From Bacteroidota bacterium (GTDB lineage Bacteria > Bacteroidota > Bacteroidia > B-17B0 > Aurantibacillaceae): a stretch of 23,663 nt of DNA. The stretch covers positions 1 to 23,663 of the forward strand of contig JAEZDS010000011.1 in NCBI GenBank assembly GCA_023433205.1, given 5' to 3'. The notes beneath the pieces are model-generated. The model was not told where the DNA came from. It searched no databases and saw only the letters and a list, made by a program, of their open reading frames with translations. Shown piece by piece: positions 8,701 to 16,060 of this stretch. The position numbers were made by a program, and so were the translations under genes. Each line of letters opens with the position of its first letter. Within the stretch, counting starts at the first letter, position 1.

Positions 8701-10047
8701 AGAGATCGTTACGGTATCTTTGATGAGAACAGAATCCCCCAAACAAGCGTTCAAATGGTTGAGGAACGTTATTTGCGGATAGGGCGCTGCAGGTGCAATT
8801 ACTATACTGTCAACTGCTGTACAGCCTCGTACATCTTTGAGAAGTACCTTAAACATCTGGTAAGAAGTATCCGGAGAAACTGTAAGCGTCTGCTGGAAAT
8901 TGGCTGGCATGGTGTTCCACTGCCATCGGAGTGAAGAATTCGCAATTGAAGAATTGTTGCCTGCATCAAGCGTAAATGTGCTACCTGCGCACAGATGCAA
9001 TGTATCTGCTGAAAAAGCAGATTGAGGTGGATTCAAACACTCGTTATCTGCAATAGTGAGGCGTATCTTTTTCCCATCGAAGCCAATATGTGGGTGCGAC
9101 AGACCTGAGAGGTCTGTCACCAAACGTCCTTCACTTATGGTGGAACTAACCAGGCTACTCAGTGGAATATTGTTTAAAGGAGACCAGTTTGCGTCAGATC
9201 CGGCAGAAACAAAAACATTCATAGCTAATGGATTAAGATAACCAGAACTGTAATGTTGCCAGTCACTTGAATAATACTTTATAGAGACAGTATTGCTTGT
9301 CAGTCCATAGTCCGGCGATTCTAAATCAAAGAACAGAGAAACTCCCGCCTTTGCAACATTGAGTTGAGGTTTAAATCCTCTGCAAAAACTGATGGGAGAG
9401 CCAAAATCCGCCGGTCCAGTAAGCTCAATTCCTATGTTGGCAGGATTGGTGTTCACGGTGGTTGAGTACACTGTGCTATAAATAACCTTTCCACTGTCCA
9501 GAAGATCCACAGGCATGAGTCTCGAACTGTTTCTCTCGTTTTTCAGCCAGGGGTGGTTCAACACTGAAGGGGCACCCACTGGATCCAAAAGCTCAATAGT
9601 TCTGCCATTCAAAAAAATAGTTCCGCTTTTAAAATCAAGAGTATCCTGACACTTTAAATTGTTATGCAGTGTAACGCTTCCTATTCCTTTGTCAAGTTCA
9701 ACTGCCCACAGTCTGGGAAAAACAGACCCGGATATAGTACTGTTAAGGCCTTGTGTGTAAGAAGTACTTGCCCGAAGTATTAGTCGTGAATTTTTGGAAC
9801 TGCTGTTGGTACTTCCGGCAAATTTCAGGCTATCATTATTTTCGAGATTACCAGACAAGTATAAGATGCCATTAAAACGCACCTGAGAAACTGGATCACA
9901 TTTTGTATTCACAAAATCTCCATCCACACTTAAAAAAGCTGCTGAATCTACTCGCATGCAGGCGACATTGCCATTGATATAAAGACCTCTCTGGCCTAAT
10001 GATATCAATGGCAAAAAGAACAAAAGATATTTGCGAAAACAATCCAC
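5719..10047 (-). CDS. Giant PKD/Ig-repeat surface protein, T9SS type A sorting domain
   Basis: This 1442-aa protein has a signal peptide (1-18, ending FLPLISLGQ). An N-terminal beta-rich region (19-335) resembles parallel-strand domains of other Bacteroidota surface proteins (YINGNV, DGDFVN, LYLSGNLEN). PKD-type modules occupy about 420-840 (WLFSDNS, WLFGDGSSS, WNFGNS), then six ~70-residue Ig-like repeats (845-1257), a last PKD (1262-1340, WTFGDGSTS) and a type A sorting domain (1358-1442: KLFPNPGHTEVNI, SGRVIDARK, GVYLLNI). Type A domains are cleaved after export by T9SS, and the cargo is usually attached to A-LPS or released. The start is GTG at 10047, 2 nt after the previous stop. No in-frame ATG is near, so translation is probably coupled. 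Likely a surface-anchored adhesin; substrate unknown. Confidence 0.88.
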   Translation of the reverse strand: MDCFRKYLLFFLPLISLGQRGLYINGNVACMRVDSAAFLSVDGDFVNTKCDPVSQVRFNGILYLSGNLENNDSLKFAGSTNSSSKNSRLILRASTSYTQGLNSTISGSVFPRLWAVELDKGIGSVTLHNNLKCQDTLDFKSGTIFLNGRTIELLDPVGAPSVLNHPWLKNERNSSRLMPVDLLDSGKVIYSTVYSTTVNTNPANIGIELTGPADFGSPISFCRGFKPQLNVAKAGVSLFFDLESPDYGLTSNTVSIKYYSSDWQHYSSGYLNPLAMNVFVSAGSDANWSPLNNIPLSSLVSSTISEGRLVTDLSGLSHPHIGFDGKKIRLTIADNECLNPPQSAFSADTLHLCAGSTFTLDAGNNSSIANSSLRWQWNTMPANFQQTLTVSPDTSYQMFKVLLKDVRGCTAVDSIVIAPAAPYPQITFLNHLNACLGDSVLIKDTVTISQGTFQNTWLFSDNSTLQTQQQLFKHKFSSAGNYWAQLTATSEHGCSSISASSNIVVYPQPQASFSFTHDCVTDAVSFSHNSVSNYTGMPVTGQIWQLGMGVANTSTLNTPVQTYSAQGMYQLQLIAVTGFGCRDTSYDSILIHPRNLPQFNSLNVCEGDTLNFLNQSSCNTGSCSYTWLFGDGSSSGAVSPAKRYALSGSYNVWLRVEAPVGCRDSVLKTVFVNHLPAAHFVSTSSVACVNEPVYFTNTSSVSSGSISSYLWNFGNSVSSNGVNGMMAYNQNGLYTVSLTAISDSGCVHQYSEVLLIHPQPSAHFSAGQVCLGQPTQFVNNSSGSLLSSHWHYGNNIVAASNLLTHNYVYPQHGTYAASLIVTDQNGCADTSTQTVSVLSSPVVNLGGSISTCGTSYVLDAFNPGSSYQWSPGAQQTQTVQASHSGTFAVVVTFSNGCSASDVVQLLLNTPVSPMLGSDTAVCGQFQLDAGYPSSNYLWSTTETSQKIMISGSGTFVVTVTDQNQCSGSDTIVVVVKPPAHVDLGKDTVMCKPKTGLQLAASGNLVNYIWNTSDTLSAITLSQSGIYWVSGEAPNGCTGIDTIIVTFKKTPEVDLGPDKQACGKILLDARNAGCDYLWSDGSQHQQAEFFHSGMAAVSVTDKLSGCTAGDSVDLQIYPLVKVFLGNDTSLCSNAGFSLDAGNPGHSYRWLSGDTTQSCRVDAAGLYGVTVTGPGGCSSSDFVVISVVQAPQLDIGPYARYICSGQPVTISSPQSVNNVWRSEKGFTSLLQTVNITEEGKYWLDINQGGCIASDTTVVYVSTNTIQAMFLASTMDTVNKPVQFVNLSQPVPLSQSWTFGDGSTSAEFSPVHTYVLPADFSVTLEVSSGYCTDRITKALSVLFRESRAKAPGPVASLELLSAKLFPNPGHTEVNIHVELNDAAALTLQVSDISGRVIDARKYPAERIHHNRLMLNDLAHGVYLLNIRAGGLKGEIEKTIKFIKTD

Positions 10048-10049
10048 AG

Positions 10050-11057
10050 TTATAATTTCATAATGAACCTTAACACATAATATTGCGGACGGTTTTCATG
10101 CGCGCCGTTGTTCAGTCCATCTGAAGTGCCATCACCAGTCTGACCGCCAAAATCGGTCGTATTGTGAACATGTGTGTTGCCTGAAGTGTATCCGCCGGCT
10201 CCGTTGGTCGGCAAAACACTTCTGTTTCCTCCACCTACAACATCTGTTGAACCCGCAATAAGCGCCACATCGTGGCTGTGATTTCCACCGGAAGCTGTAG
10301 TGGTGGCACCATCCCCATTAAGCTTGTGTGAATGCTTCGGTATTTCAGCCGCCACAAGTACGTGCTGGTTCTCGCCGCCTTTACTGCCATTAATATAATT
10401 AGGATTAACGTCTCCAGGTGCCGGCGTGTCAATTGCTTGTCCGGCGGCGACAATAAACTTGCCACGCAGATCAGGTGAGCCATTGCTGCCATTACATTCT
10501 GTCCAGCCTGTGGGAATTGTATTACCATGCCACATCACAATTGTGCCAGCAGGAACAAAGGGATTGGCAGGATAACCAGTCTTGCTGAAGTTTCCGGTGA
10601 CATTGAGGTCTCCCGACACGGCAGCGCTGCCCTCCACGTCAAGTTCCTTTGTGGGGTTTTGCTTATTTATGCCTACTGAAAATACTGCAGTTGATGATGG
10701 GGTTGTAATCGTTCCAAACGGAATGCCAAAAGTAGTATGACTGGCCGTGGTAAGCAGAAAGGGGCTCATTGAAGCCCATCGATTGATTCCGCCATGATAA
10801 TAATAGTGCATACGATGGTAAGTGTCGTAAACAATTAAACCATCCGCCGCCGCATTTGTTCCGCTTGAGAGCGCTACTCTGTTGTAGGGACTCATTGAGG
10901 GAGTTAGCAACCCCCGGAAGGATCCGGGAGGAGAGGCCACCTGTAGTGCTGCCGAAGTGTGTGTTGTAAGAACATTCACGCCTACCTGAGCAGAGGTGTG
11001 TTCCCAAATTATCATTATGATAACCCAAAAAAACAATCTGATTACTGAATTACTCAT
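10050..11057 (-). CDS. Phage tail-collar / tail-fibre-like secreted protein
   Basis: This 335-aa protein has a signal peptide (1-23, ending WEHTSAQ). An N-terminal fibre region (24-100) is of the kind common in Bacteroidota fibre-like proteins (SAALQV, GSFRGLLTPSMSPYNRVAL, GLIVYDT, YYYHGGINRW). A short VGINKQNPTKELDVEGSA segment (128-145) follows, then a phage tail-collar domain (168-335): AGTIVMWHGNTIPTGWTECN, PDLRGKFIVAAG, EIPKHSHKL, and the terminal ENRPQYYVLRFIMKL. Three His-x-His motifs (242/244, 260/262, 296/298) match the metal-coordinating motifs of trimeric phage fibre tips such as T4 gp37. No T9SS sorting domain is visible, so its route beyond the periplasm is unknown. It lies inside the surface operon (4-bp and 2-bp gaps), arguing for a fibre or tip role rather than a prophage remnant; no other phage gene is nearby. 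Confidence 0.87.
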   Translation of the reverse strand: MSNSVIRLFFWVIIMIIWEHTSAQVGVNVLTTHTSAALQVASPPGSFRGLLTPSMSPYNRVALSSGTNAAADGLIVYDTYHRMHYYYHGGINRWASMSPFLLTTASHTTFGIPFGTITTPSSTAVFSVGINKQNPTKELDVEGSAAVSGDLNVTGNFSKTGYPANPFVPAGTIVMWHGNTIPTGWTECNGSNGSPDLRGKFIVAAGQAIDTPAPGDVNPNYINGSKGGENQHVLVAAEIPKHSHKLNGDGATTTASGGNHSHDVALIAGSTDVVGGGNRSVLPTNGAGGYTSGNTHVHNTTDFGGQTGDGTSDGLNNGAHENRPQYYVLRFIMKL

Positions 11058-11061
11058 CTTT

Positions 11062-13053
11062 CTAATTAATTAAAACGTTAACTGCTTCTGACCGGATCAC
11101 GTCCCCGCTTCTATGATAGGCGCGGACCTGGTACCTGTACTTGTTTTGAGATTTAATCTCCTTATCGGTCAGTTTGTTGCCTGATGTAAAACCTCCCAGC
11201 GGCTCAAAGGCTGACTGTGTGCCCTCACAACGGTAAACGATATAACCCCTAACATCACTGAGGTTATGTTCCCACTTAAGCTGAACCTCTTTCTGCCGCC
11301 TGTGATATTTTACATGAAGAACCGGAGGCTCTGTGGTTTCCTTTGATGGTTTACATTTTATGATCAAAGTGTTTGATGCGGCAGAGACATTTCCGGTACT
11401 ATCAGTAGCTGTGAGGTGGAAAACGTAAATGCCAGGCAACCTTTCTGTCCTGTCGGTATACTTTCTTATGTCGCGGGGAATGGGATTAATATTCACCCTG
11501 CTGAACCCCATTGTATCATTGATCTCCTTACTAAAAAGATCATATTGTACGAGATCGTTCTCAGGATTGGAAAGCCACTCAGCTATTATCTGCTTATCAG
11601 CACCAAATTGCAGCGCCCGCAAAAAAGGTCGCGAAGGCGGCACTACGTCGGGCATTCTCGCGCCCGCAGGTTCAGAATACTCACTTCGGTTAAGATTCAC
11701 ATCTACAGCCACAAGCTTATACATGATCTTGTTTTTTACCGAGGCGTGTAAACTATCGTAATATCTGCAGCATGTCACCGGCTGCGGCGTGAGCTTTACA
11801 TAGGTATTTGACTGATCACCATTGATGGTCCTATAGATCAGATAACCCTGAAGGTCCTTCTCCTTCCCTTCTTTCCATGAAATGATCACGCGGCCTGTAT
11901 CGCCCGAAACAACCAGCTGTTCAGGTTTTGCAGGAGGTTCGTTGTCATAGGCTTCTGCGAACTTTGCTTCAGCAGCACTTTCATTGCCATCGTGGTCAAC
12001 CGCTACTACCTTATACATGTACGAACCTACAGCAGGCGCCGTGTCAGTGTACTGTCTCACATGAGAAGCGAGCGGCACATAATTAACCTTCGAAAAATCG
12101 GTATCATTTCTCGTTGTCCTGTATATATTAAACCCTCCCAGATCTTCCTCTGCCCTGCTCTTTCTCCAGGTTACCTTTATTTCTTTCCCGTTAGATTTAA
12201 GTCGCAGAGAATCAACAGGCGCGGGTGCCTCAAGATCAGGCACAAAAATTTTCACCACCTCACTTTTTTCTGTAGCATCCGCAAAAAAATCAAGCCCCTC
12301 CAGGTGGTAATATATCTCTGTTTTAGAGGGTAGCCCCTGGTCTTCGTAGAGTACGGCAGGGTATTTATTGTTTCCACTACTATCAAGATGCTGAGACAAT
12401 ATCACCGGATCCTTTGTCAGACGCCGGAAAACACCGGTGTCGCCGACCTTCCTGTAGACGTGCGTAGCGTAGTATCGGTCCGGTTCGGGCCGCCAGCTCA
12501 ATCTGGCCACTTTCTTCTTTTGTTCAACCTGAAATTGTTCCGGGGCGGCTTCCTTCTGCTCACTGCCGGCAACTATCCAACGACTGGCACTAAGTTCGGT
12601 CAGACTGCCCTTATGCTGATACTGGACTTTGTATCGGTACTTTTTGCCAGAAACAACATTCTGATCATAAAATATATTTCCAAGATACCTGCACAAAGGT
12701 TCACTGCTGAACGACTTTACAAGTATGGCAATTAACCCAATACCTTTCAGATTGGCTGGATGAGCGGCCAGCTGCACATATGCTGAGAGATCCCTGTCAG
12801 CATTTTTATCCTCTTCACTAATCTTGTAACCCCTGTATTGTACTGCGTTTGCCGTCACCTTTTGCCACCTTTCAGAACCTTCTTCCTGGCGGTATACAGT
12901 ACAACCCCTTTCAGTTACAAGATTAGGTTTATACCATTTAACCAGCACCACTGGCGCAGAATTGGTGAAGCCCGTTTTCACAGCAACATGGTTCTGAGCG
13001 CACAACATCAGCGCTGAAAAACAAAAATATCCTGTAAGACACAAACCTTTCAT
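11062..13053 (-). CDS. Six-module fibronectin type III protein, exported
   Basis: This 663-aa protein has a signal peptide (1-20, cleavage near LMLCAQ; not a good lipobox because Leu precedes Cys). It is made of FN3-like modules at roughly 22-165 (long, divergent), 170-272, 276-368, 374-468, 471-566 and 574-662. Each shows the FN3 pattern: KVTWRKS / IISWKEG / QLKWEHN in strand B, GFNIYRT / GYLIYRT / GYIVYRC in strand C, and YKVVAVD / YKLVAVD / YQVRAYH near the end. It carries neither a T9SS domain nor a membrane helix, so it is periplasmic or exported another way. It overlaps the upstream barrel gene by 4 bp (ATGA) and precedes the tail-fibre-like gene by 4 bp. A structural rod or scaffold is the simplest reading; enzymatic motifs were not seen. 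Confidence 0.82.
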   Translation of the reverse strand: MKGLCLTGYFCFSALMLCAQNHVAVKTGFTNSAPVVLVKWYKPNLVTERGCTVYRQEEGSERWQKVTANAVQYRGYKISEEDKNADRDLSAYVQLAAHPANLKGIGLIAILVKSFSSEPLCRYLGNIFYDQNVVSGKKYRYKVQYQHKGSLTELSASRWIVAGSEQKEAAPEQFQVEQKKKVARLSWRPEPDRYYATHVYRKVGDTGVFRRLTKDPVILSQHLDSSGNNKYPAVLYEDQGLPSKTEIYYHLEGLDFFADATEKSEVVKIFVPDLEAPAPVDSLRLKSNGKEIKVTWRKSRAEEDLGGFNIYRTTRNDTDFSKVNYVPLASHVRQYTDTAPAVGSYMYKVVAVDHDGNESAAEAKFAEAYDNEPPAKPEQLVVSGDTGRVIISWKEGKEKDLQGYLIYRTINGDQSNTYVKLTPQPVTCCRYYDSLHASVKNKIMYKLVAVDVNLNRSEYSEPAGARMPDVVPPSRPFLRALQFGADKQIIAEWLSNPENDLVQYDLFSKEINDTMGFSRVNINPIPRDIRKYTDRTERLPGIYVFHLTATDSTGNVSAASNTLIIKCKPSKETTEPPVLHVKYHRRQKEVQLKWEHNLSDVRGYIVYRCEGTQSAFEPLGGFTSGNKLTDKEIKSQNKYRYQVRAYHRSGDVIRSEAVNVLIN

Positions 13054-14783
13054 CTTCTTTTACCAAATTTTCCTGCAGATGCACTAAAATTGTATGTGTA
13101 TCCCATATTTAATCTTATCTCGGAAAAACTTTGCACACCGACTTGCTGAGCTTCTCTGCTAAGCCAGGACAAGTCACATCGTAGGTTCTGGTTCTGACTG
13201 ATGCTAAAAAAAAGAGCTGCCGAGCTAACTATGTTCCTGCTAAGAAACATGTCATTCAAAAAATTCTCCTGAAAACCACCACTCGCTGAAATCCTCAAAC
13301 GGTTATTCAACATTGACCTCTGAATACTTACCTGAGGGCCATATCCATTGCTTAATCCCAACCCTTCATTCTTCACCTGATTGTATAATGCCGAAAGATT
13401 GAGCGACCAGCCACTCTCTCCTGCCATCAACTGATAAGAAAGCGTTCCATTTAAAAACTCAGACTTAAGCTGTTGGGTGCCCATTGATTCCTGATAAGTG
13501 CCGGAAAGCGTGAGATGCTGTTTTAACCTTTTACCAAAAGCAAAACCTGCACTGCTTCCAAAATTCTGTGTAAGCTGCACAAATCGGATACTGTCATTAA
13601 AAACATTTCTTTCCGCAATCGTATTTGAGCTGAAATTGGAATAATTGCCGCTAAAGCTCAGATACTCTGCAGGTGCATAAGTGATATTGCACGAACCGAT
13701 AAATCTCCGGGCAGAAAGCTGCTGCCTGCCATCAAGATTATTCCTTTGCACTCCCGCGGCCACCTGGGTACTGAGTTTGCCTTTGAACACAGCTGCACCA
13801 CTGTTTACAGAGATCTCCTCCACATCGTTGGTAAGGAATATCGCTCCAAGCGATCGGTAGTCGGGATCTATTCTTTTGTACCTGATCCCATATTGCAATC
13901 TGCCTGGTGAAAAGTCGAGTGCGGTATTGATGGCTTTGTTAAACTGCGTTGAAGGCCTTGTGTCAAACAGCTGATTAACATAAGAAAAACGTGCTGGTGT
14001 ATATGTATCTTCAAAAAGATTTTTCGTGAACATGCTTAAAGAGATCTCCCCTGAGGCACTTATCCAGGGCAGTAACTGATGGCGTCCCGCAAATGACACC
14101 ACCTGGTTTTCCTGTGGACTAATACTCAGTGAAGTGTCGTACGGAATACTGCCGATAATATCTTTCACCCGCAGAAAGGAACACTCTCCAAAAGAGGTTT
14201 CTGTACCTACCCTTACTTTGGCCCCTCCTCCCATGCGCTGGTAGCTCGGCACACTCACAACTATGCCGTCAATTCCGCCCTGAGGAACGGCTTTTAAAAA
14301 CCGCCCGTAAAAAGCTGAGCCACTCACAAGAGATCTTTCGGGTCTGATCTCAACGCCACCTCCCAGCCACAATACCCCAGAGAGGCTGTATTCAGAAAAG
14401 TTCAGACTGCGGTAGCCTGCATGTACAGTTAGCCAACGGTAACGAGGACTCAATCCGTACTGATTAAAAGGCTGACTGAATCTATCAAGCCCGTTGCTAA
14501 AATTTTTATCCTGCTGCGTAAACACAGCGGTAAATGGCACTGAGACTTTATTAAACAAAGTAAAATTCAGGTTGGCGTTCAGCACCCAGTAAAAGGGATC
14601 GCGGCGGGGCTGAATACCAAAAGAGCGGTAAAAAACAGCGCTGGCGCCAATTGAACCGGAAACGGTAACAGGATCACGCAGGGCGGTTTTGGTATCGGCA
14701 ATAACCTTTTCAATGTCCTGCGCGTTCAGACAGCTTGCTGCCAAAGCAGCGGCGGCGGTTATCAATTCCTTTTTCGGGTGCAA
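13050..14783 (-). CDS. Outer-membrane beta-barrel protein, first gene of the operon
   Basis: This 577-aa protein starts with TTG at 14783, giving a plausible signal peptide (HPKKELITAAAALAASCLNA, then Q). The only other in-frame starts lie inside the hydrophobic core, and a stop precedes at 14813-14811. After a short periplasmic segment (IEKVIADTKTALRDP) the chain is a long series of amphipathic strands rich in aromatic, Gly and Ser residues (GASAVFYRSFGI, YWVLNANLNFTLFNKVSVP, LTVHAGYRSLNFSEYSLSG). It ends with a strand-like NMGYTYNF plus a basic tail, typical of transmembrane barrels. I do not recognise a named family. As first gene of the operon and translationally coupled to the FN3 protein, it may anchor or export the FN3 and fibre-like proteins, which lack T9SS signals; that role is inference. 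Confidence 0.75.
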   Translation of the reverse strand: MHPKKELITAAAALAASCLNAQDIEKVIADTKTALRDPVTVSGSIGASAVFYRSFGIQPRRDPFYWVLNANLNFTLFNKVSVPFTAVFTQQDKNFSNGLDRFSQPFNQYGLSPRYRWLTVHAGYRSLNFSEYSLSGVLWLGGGVEIRPERSLVSGSAFYGRFLKAVPQGGIDGIVVSVPSYQRMGGGAKVRVGTETSFGECSFLRVKDIIGSIPYDTSLSISPQENQVVSFAGRHQLLPWISASGEISLSMFTKNLFEDTYTPARFSYVNQLFDTRPSTQFNKAINTALDFSPGRLQYGIRYKRIDPDYRSLGAIFLTNDVEEISVNSGAAVFKGKLSTQVAAGVQRNNLDGRQQLSARRFIGSCNITYAPAEYLSFSGNYSNFSSNTIAERNVFNDSIRFVQLTQNFGSSAGFAFGKRLKQHLTLSGTYQESMGTQQLKSEFLNGTLSYQLMAGESGWSLNLSALYNQVKNEGLGLSNGYGPQVSIQRSMLNNRLRISASGGFQENFLNDMFLSRNIVSSAALFFSISQNQNLRCDLSWLSREAQQVGVQSFSEIRLNMGYTYNFSASAGKFGKRR

Positions 14784-15202
14784 TTGGAAAAACGAATGTA
14801 CAGCAGTACATCACATTTACCCGTTTGTAAATGGCTTTGAGCGGGAGGCAGAGGCTACTTTTAGACGAACAGCTGATTTTTCCTTACCGGCAGCAAAAAT
14901 TTTTTGACGAAAGGCGAAAATAGTTATCAACAAGAGCTGGAGCACGTGCCGTTATTTTGGCAAGAATGCTAACAAGAACTGCGCAAACAACCTTACAAAA
15001 CCAATAACAGGCAGCAACGGCCCTGCATTTGTTCACGGCAGGTATTATTGTTTTTGTAATATCAGGCCAGGTCAGCACCGGCTCTTCTCTGATCCCACAA
15101 AAAAAATTACAGGCACCAGCTGACTTAAAACAGAGATAATTGCAGTGTTCTAGTGGCAGAGCAGCTACTTTTTTAAGGCCGGTGATCTATCCATGCCTCT
15201 CT
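14784..15202. other. 419-bp intergenic leader region of the operon
   Basis: There is no supported gene. Apart from the dyads at 14797-14833 there is a short inverted repeat CCTGC/GCAGG (15022-15042) followed by a T-rich run. A weak 6-bp hairpin with six Ts lies at 15152-15174. Both point in plus-strand termination direction although no plus-strand gene precedes them. A 64-codon open frame on the minus strand (15078-14884) has no recognisable features. Some of this is probably the long 5' leader of the operon. Confidence 0.5.
14797..14833 (-). promoter_or_regulatory. Two adjacent dyads upstream of the six-gene operon
   Basis: Just before the TTG start are TGTAC-agca-GTACA (14797-14810) and CATTTAC-N6-GTAAATG (14814-14833), both perfect inverted repeats. 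The second looks like a 20-bp operator for a dimeric regulator; the first could be a small hairpin over the start site. No convincing TAnnTTTG/TTG promoter was found between them and 15150, so the transcription start is unknown. Confidence 0.35.
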
Positions 15203-15631
15203 CTAATTGATTATCCAGGAACTGCTTGTGCGCACTATCTGAAAATTGCCGCAGCCATTGGTGCCAAAGGTAAGGTTTGACTGATTTCCCAAACAGCAGG
15301 TCCCGGCGCTGGTATGAGTATTGGTAAGAGGGGTGCAGGTATCCACCGTGCTTACTACAATACATATCTCCAGAATAGGATTGCCTGTACAATTGCCCAT
15401 GTTGCTGTTAAGTACAAAAGTGGCGCCGGGATTGATCACAATGGCATTGGGCACAGTGTAAAAACAAACATTGCCGCACATGTCGCTGCTGCGCTGAGTC
15501 ATCTCTATAAGAACACGCACGGGGTAGGGTGTCTGATTGTGGAGCGGGAAAGAGGTAGTTCCCATTTGCGCAGTTAGCCTGAGGCCGGCTAATAAGATTG
15601 CAGTGAGTGCGATGTTGCGTAGATTTTTCAT
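15203..15631 (-). CDS. Small secreted cysteine-rich protein, unknown function
   Basis: This 142-aa protein has a clear signal peptide (1-21, MKNLRNIALTAILLAGLRLT then AQ). The mature part is about 120 residues of predicted beta structure with eight cysteines (52, 56, 81, 90, 99, 112, 113, 127), an even number that fits four disulfides in the periplasm or outside. Repeated hydrophobic strands alternate with short polar loops (VRVLIEM, AIVINPGATFVLNS, LEICIVVSTV, NFQIVRTSSSWIIN). It has no T9SS domain and no lipobox. I recognise no family. It has its own likely promoter (15657-15664) and is separated by over 400 bp from both neighbours, so it appears monocistronic. Confidence 0.8.
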   Translation of the reverse strand: MKNLRNIALTAILLAGLRLTAQMGTTSFPLHNQTPYPVRVLIEMTQRSSDMCGNVCFYTVPNAIVINPGATFVLNSNMGNCTGNPILEICIVVSTVDTCTPLTNTHTSAGTCCLGNQSNLTFGTNGCGNFQIVRTSSSWIIN

Positions 15632-15656
15632 TTTTTAAAGCATATAAATATTGTAA

Positions 15657-15664
15657 CAAATGTA
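15657..15664 (-). promoter_or_regulatory. Promoter -7 element for the cysteine-rich secreted protein
   Basis: On the minus strand TACATTTG fits TAnnTTTG exactly and ends 25 bp before the ATG at 15631, giving a short leader of about 18-20 nt. The -33 position is imperfect (ATG instead of TTG at 15685-15683, 18-bp spacer). Confidence 0.5.
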
Positions 15665-15799
15665 GACAGGCCGGAAAAAAAACATCCTAAAACTTACTGA
15701 GCGGTATCTTTACTTAGTATCTGGTTTTGCCCGGATGGCTTCTTTGCACCAGAAACGTTTCAGGCATTGCCTCTGCAGGAATATTGCATACTACAAGCA

Positions 15800-15853
15800 T
15801 AAAAAAAAGAGTGAAAAAGTGAAGTGAAGCAGGCTATTCTCCCTTTGCTTCAC
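15800..15853 (-). terminator. Rho-independent-like terminator downstream of the 557-aa gene
   Basis: On the minus strand GTGAAGCA pairs perfectly with TGCTTCAC (plus-strand arms 15824-15831 and 15846-15853) around a 14-nt loop. It is followed by pyrimidine-rich sequence ending in a run of eight Ts (15808-15801). It lies about 210 bp after the stop codon at 16061. Confidence 0.55.
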
Positions 15854-16060
15854 ACTAATAAGTATCATGCCAGCACCAAAGCTGCCTCTGCTCAAAGAAC
15901 GGCCTATGCCGATTTTACGGTTTTAATGGCAGCCGAAATTTTTGTCGTACTTCATCATTAATGAGGCGGCTGATGATGATCGGGGCAGGTGCTGATGTTT
16001 ATCGAAACATTGTTGTGGCAGTATTCCCAGACTATGAACCAAAAAAACTAAATGCGGCAA

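Larger units (their letters stand above)
15632..16060. other. 429-bp intergenic region without a supported gene
   Basis: It holds the promoter of the minus-strand gene at 15631 and a terminator-like hairpin (15800-15853). Between 15862 and 16071 a plus-strand frame stays open for about 68 codons, with a first ATG at 15961 (36 codons). The peptide resembles nothing I know and overlaps the end of the next gene. Remnants of a lost gene are possible but not demonstrable. Confidence 0.45.

Noticed and set aside
10050..11057. Tail-collar gene as part of a prophage or contractile injection system
   Set aside because: There are no tail-tube, sheath, baseplate or capsid genes nearby, and the protein has a Sec signal peptide and sits in an operon of surface proteins.
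14884..15078. 64-codon minus-strand frame as a small gene
   Set aside because: There is no homology I recognise, no convincing signal peptide or start context, and an irregular composition; it is probably leader sequence of the operon.
15152..15174. Plus-strand terminator
   Set aside because: There is only a 6-bp stem including one wobble pair, and no plus-strand gene upstream for it to serve; kept only as a note in the intergenic entry.
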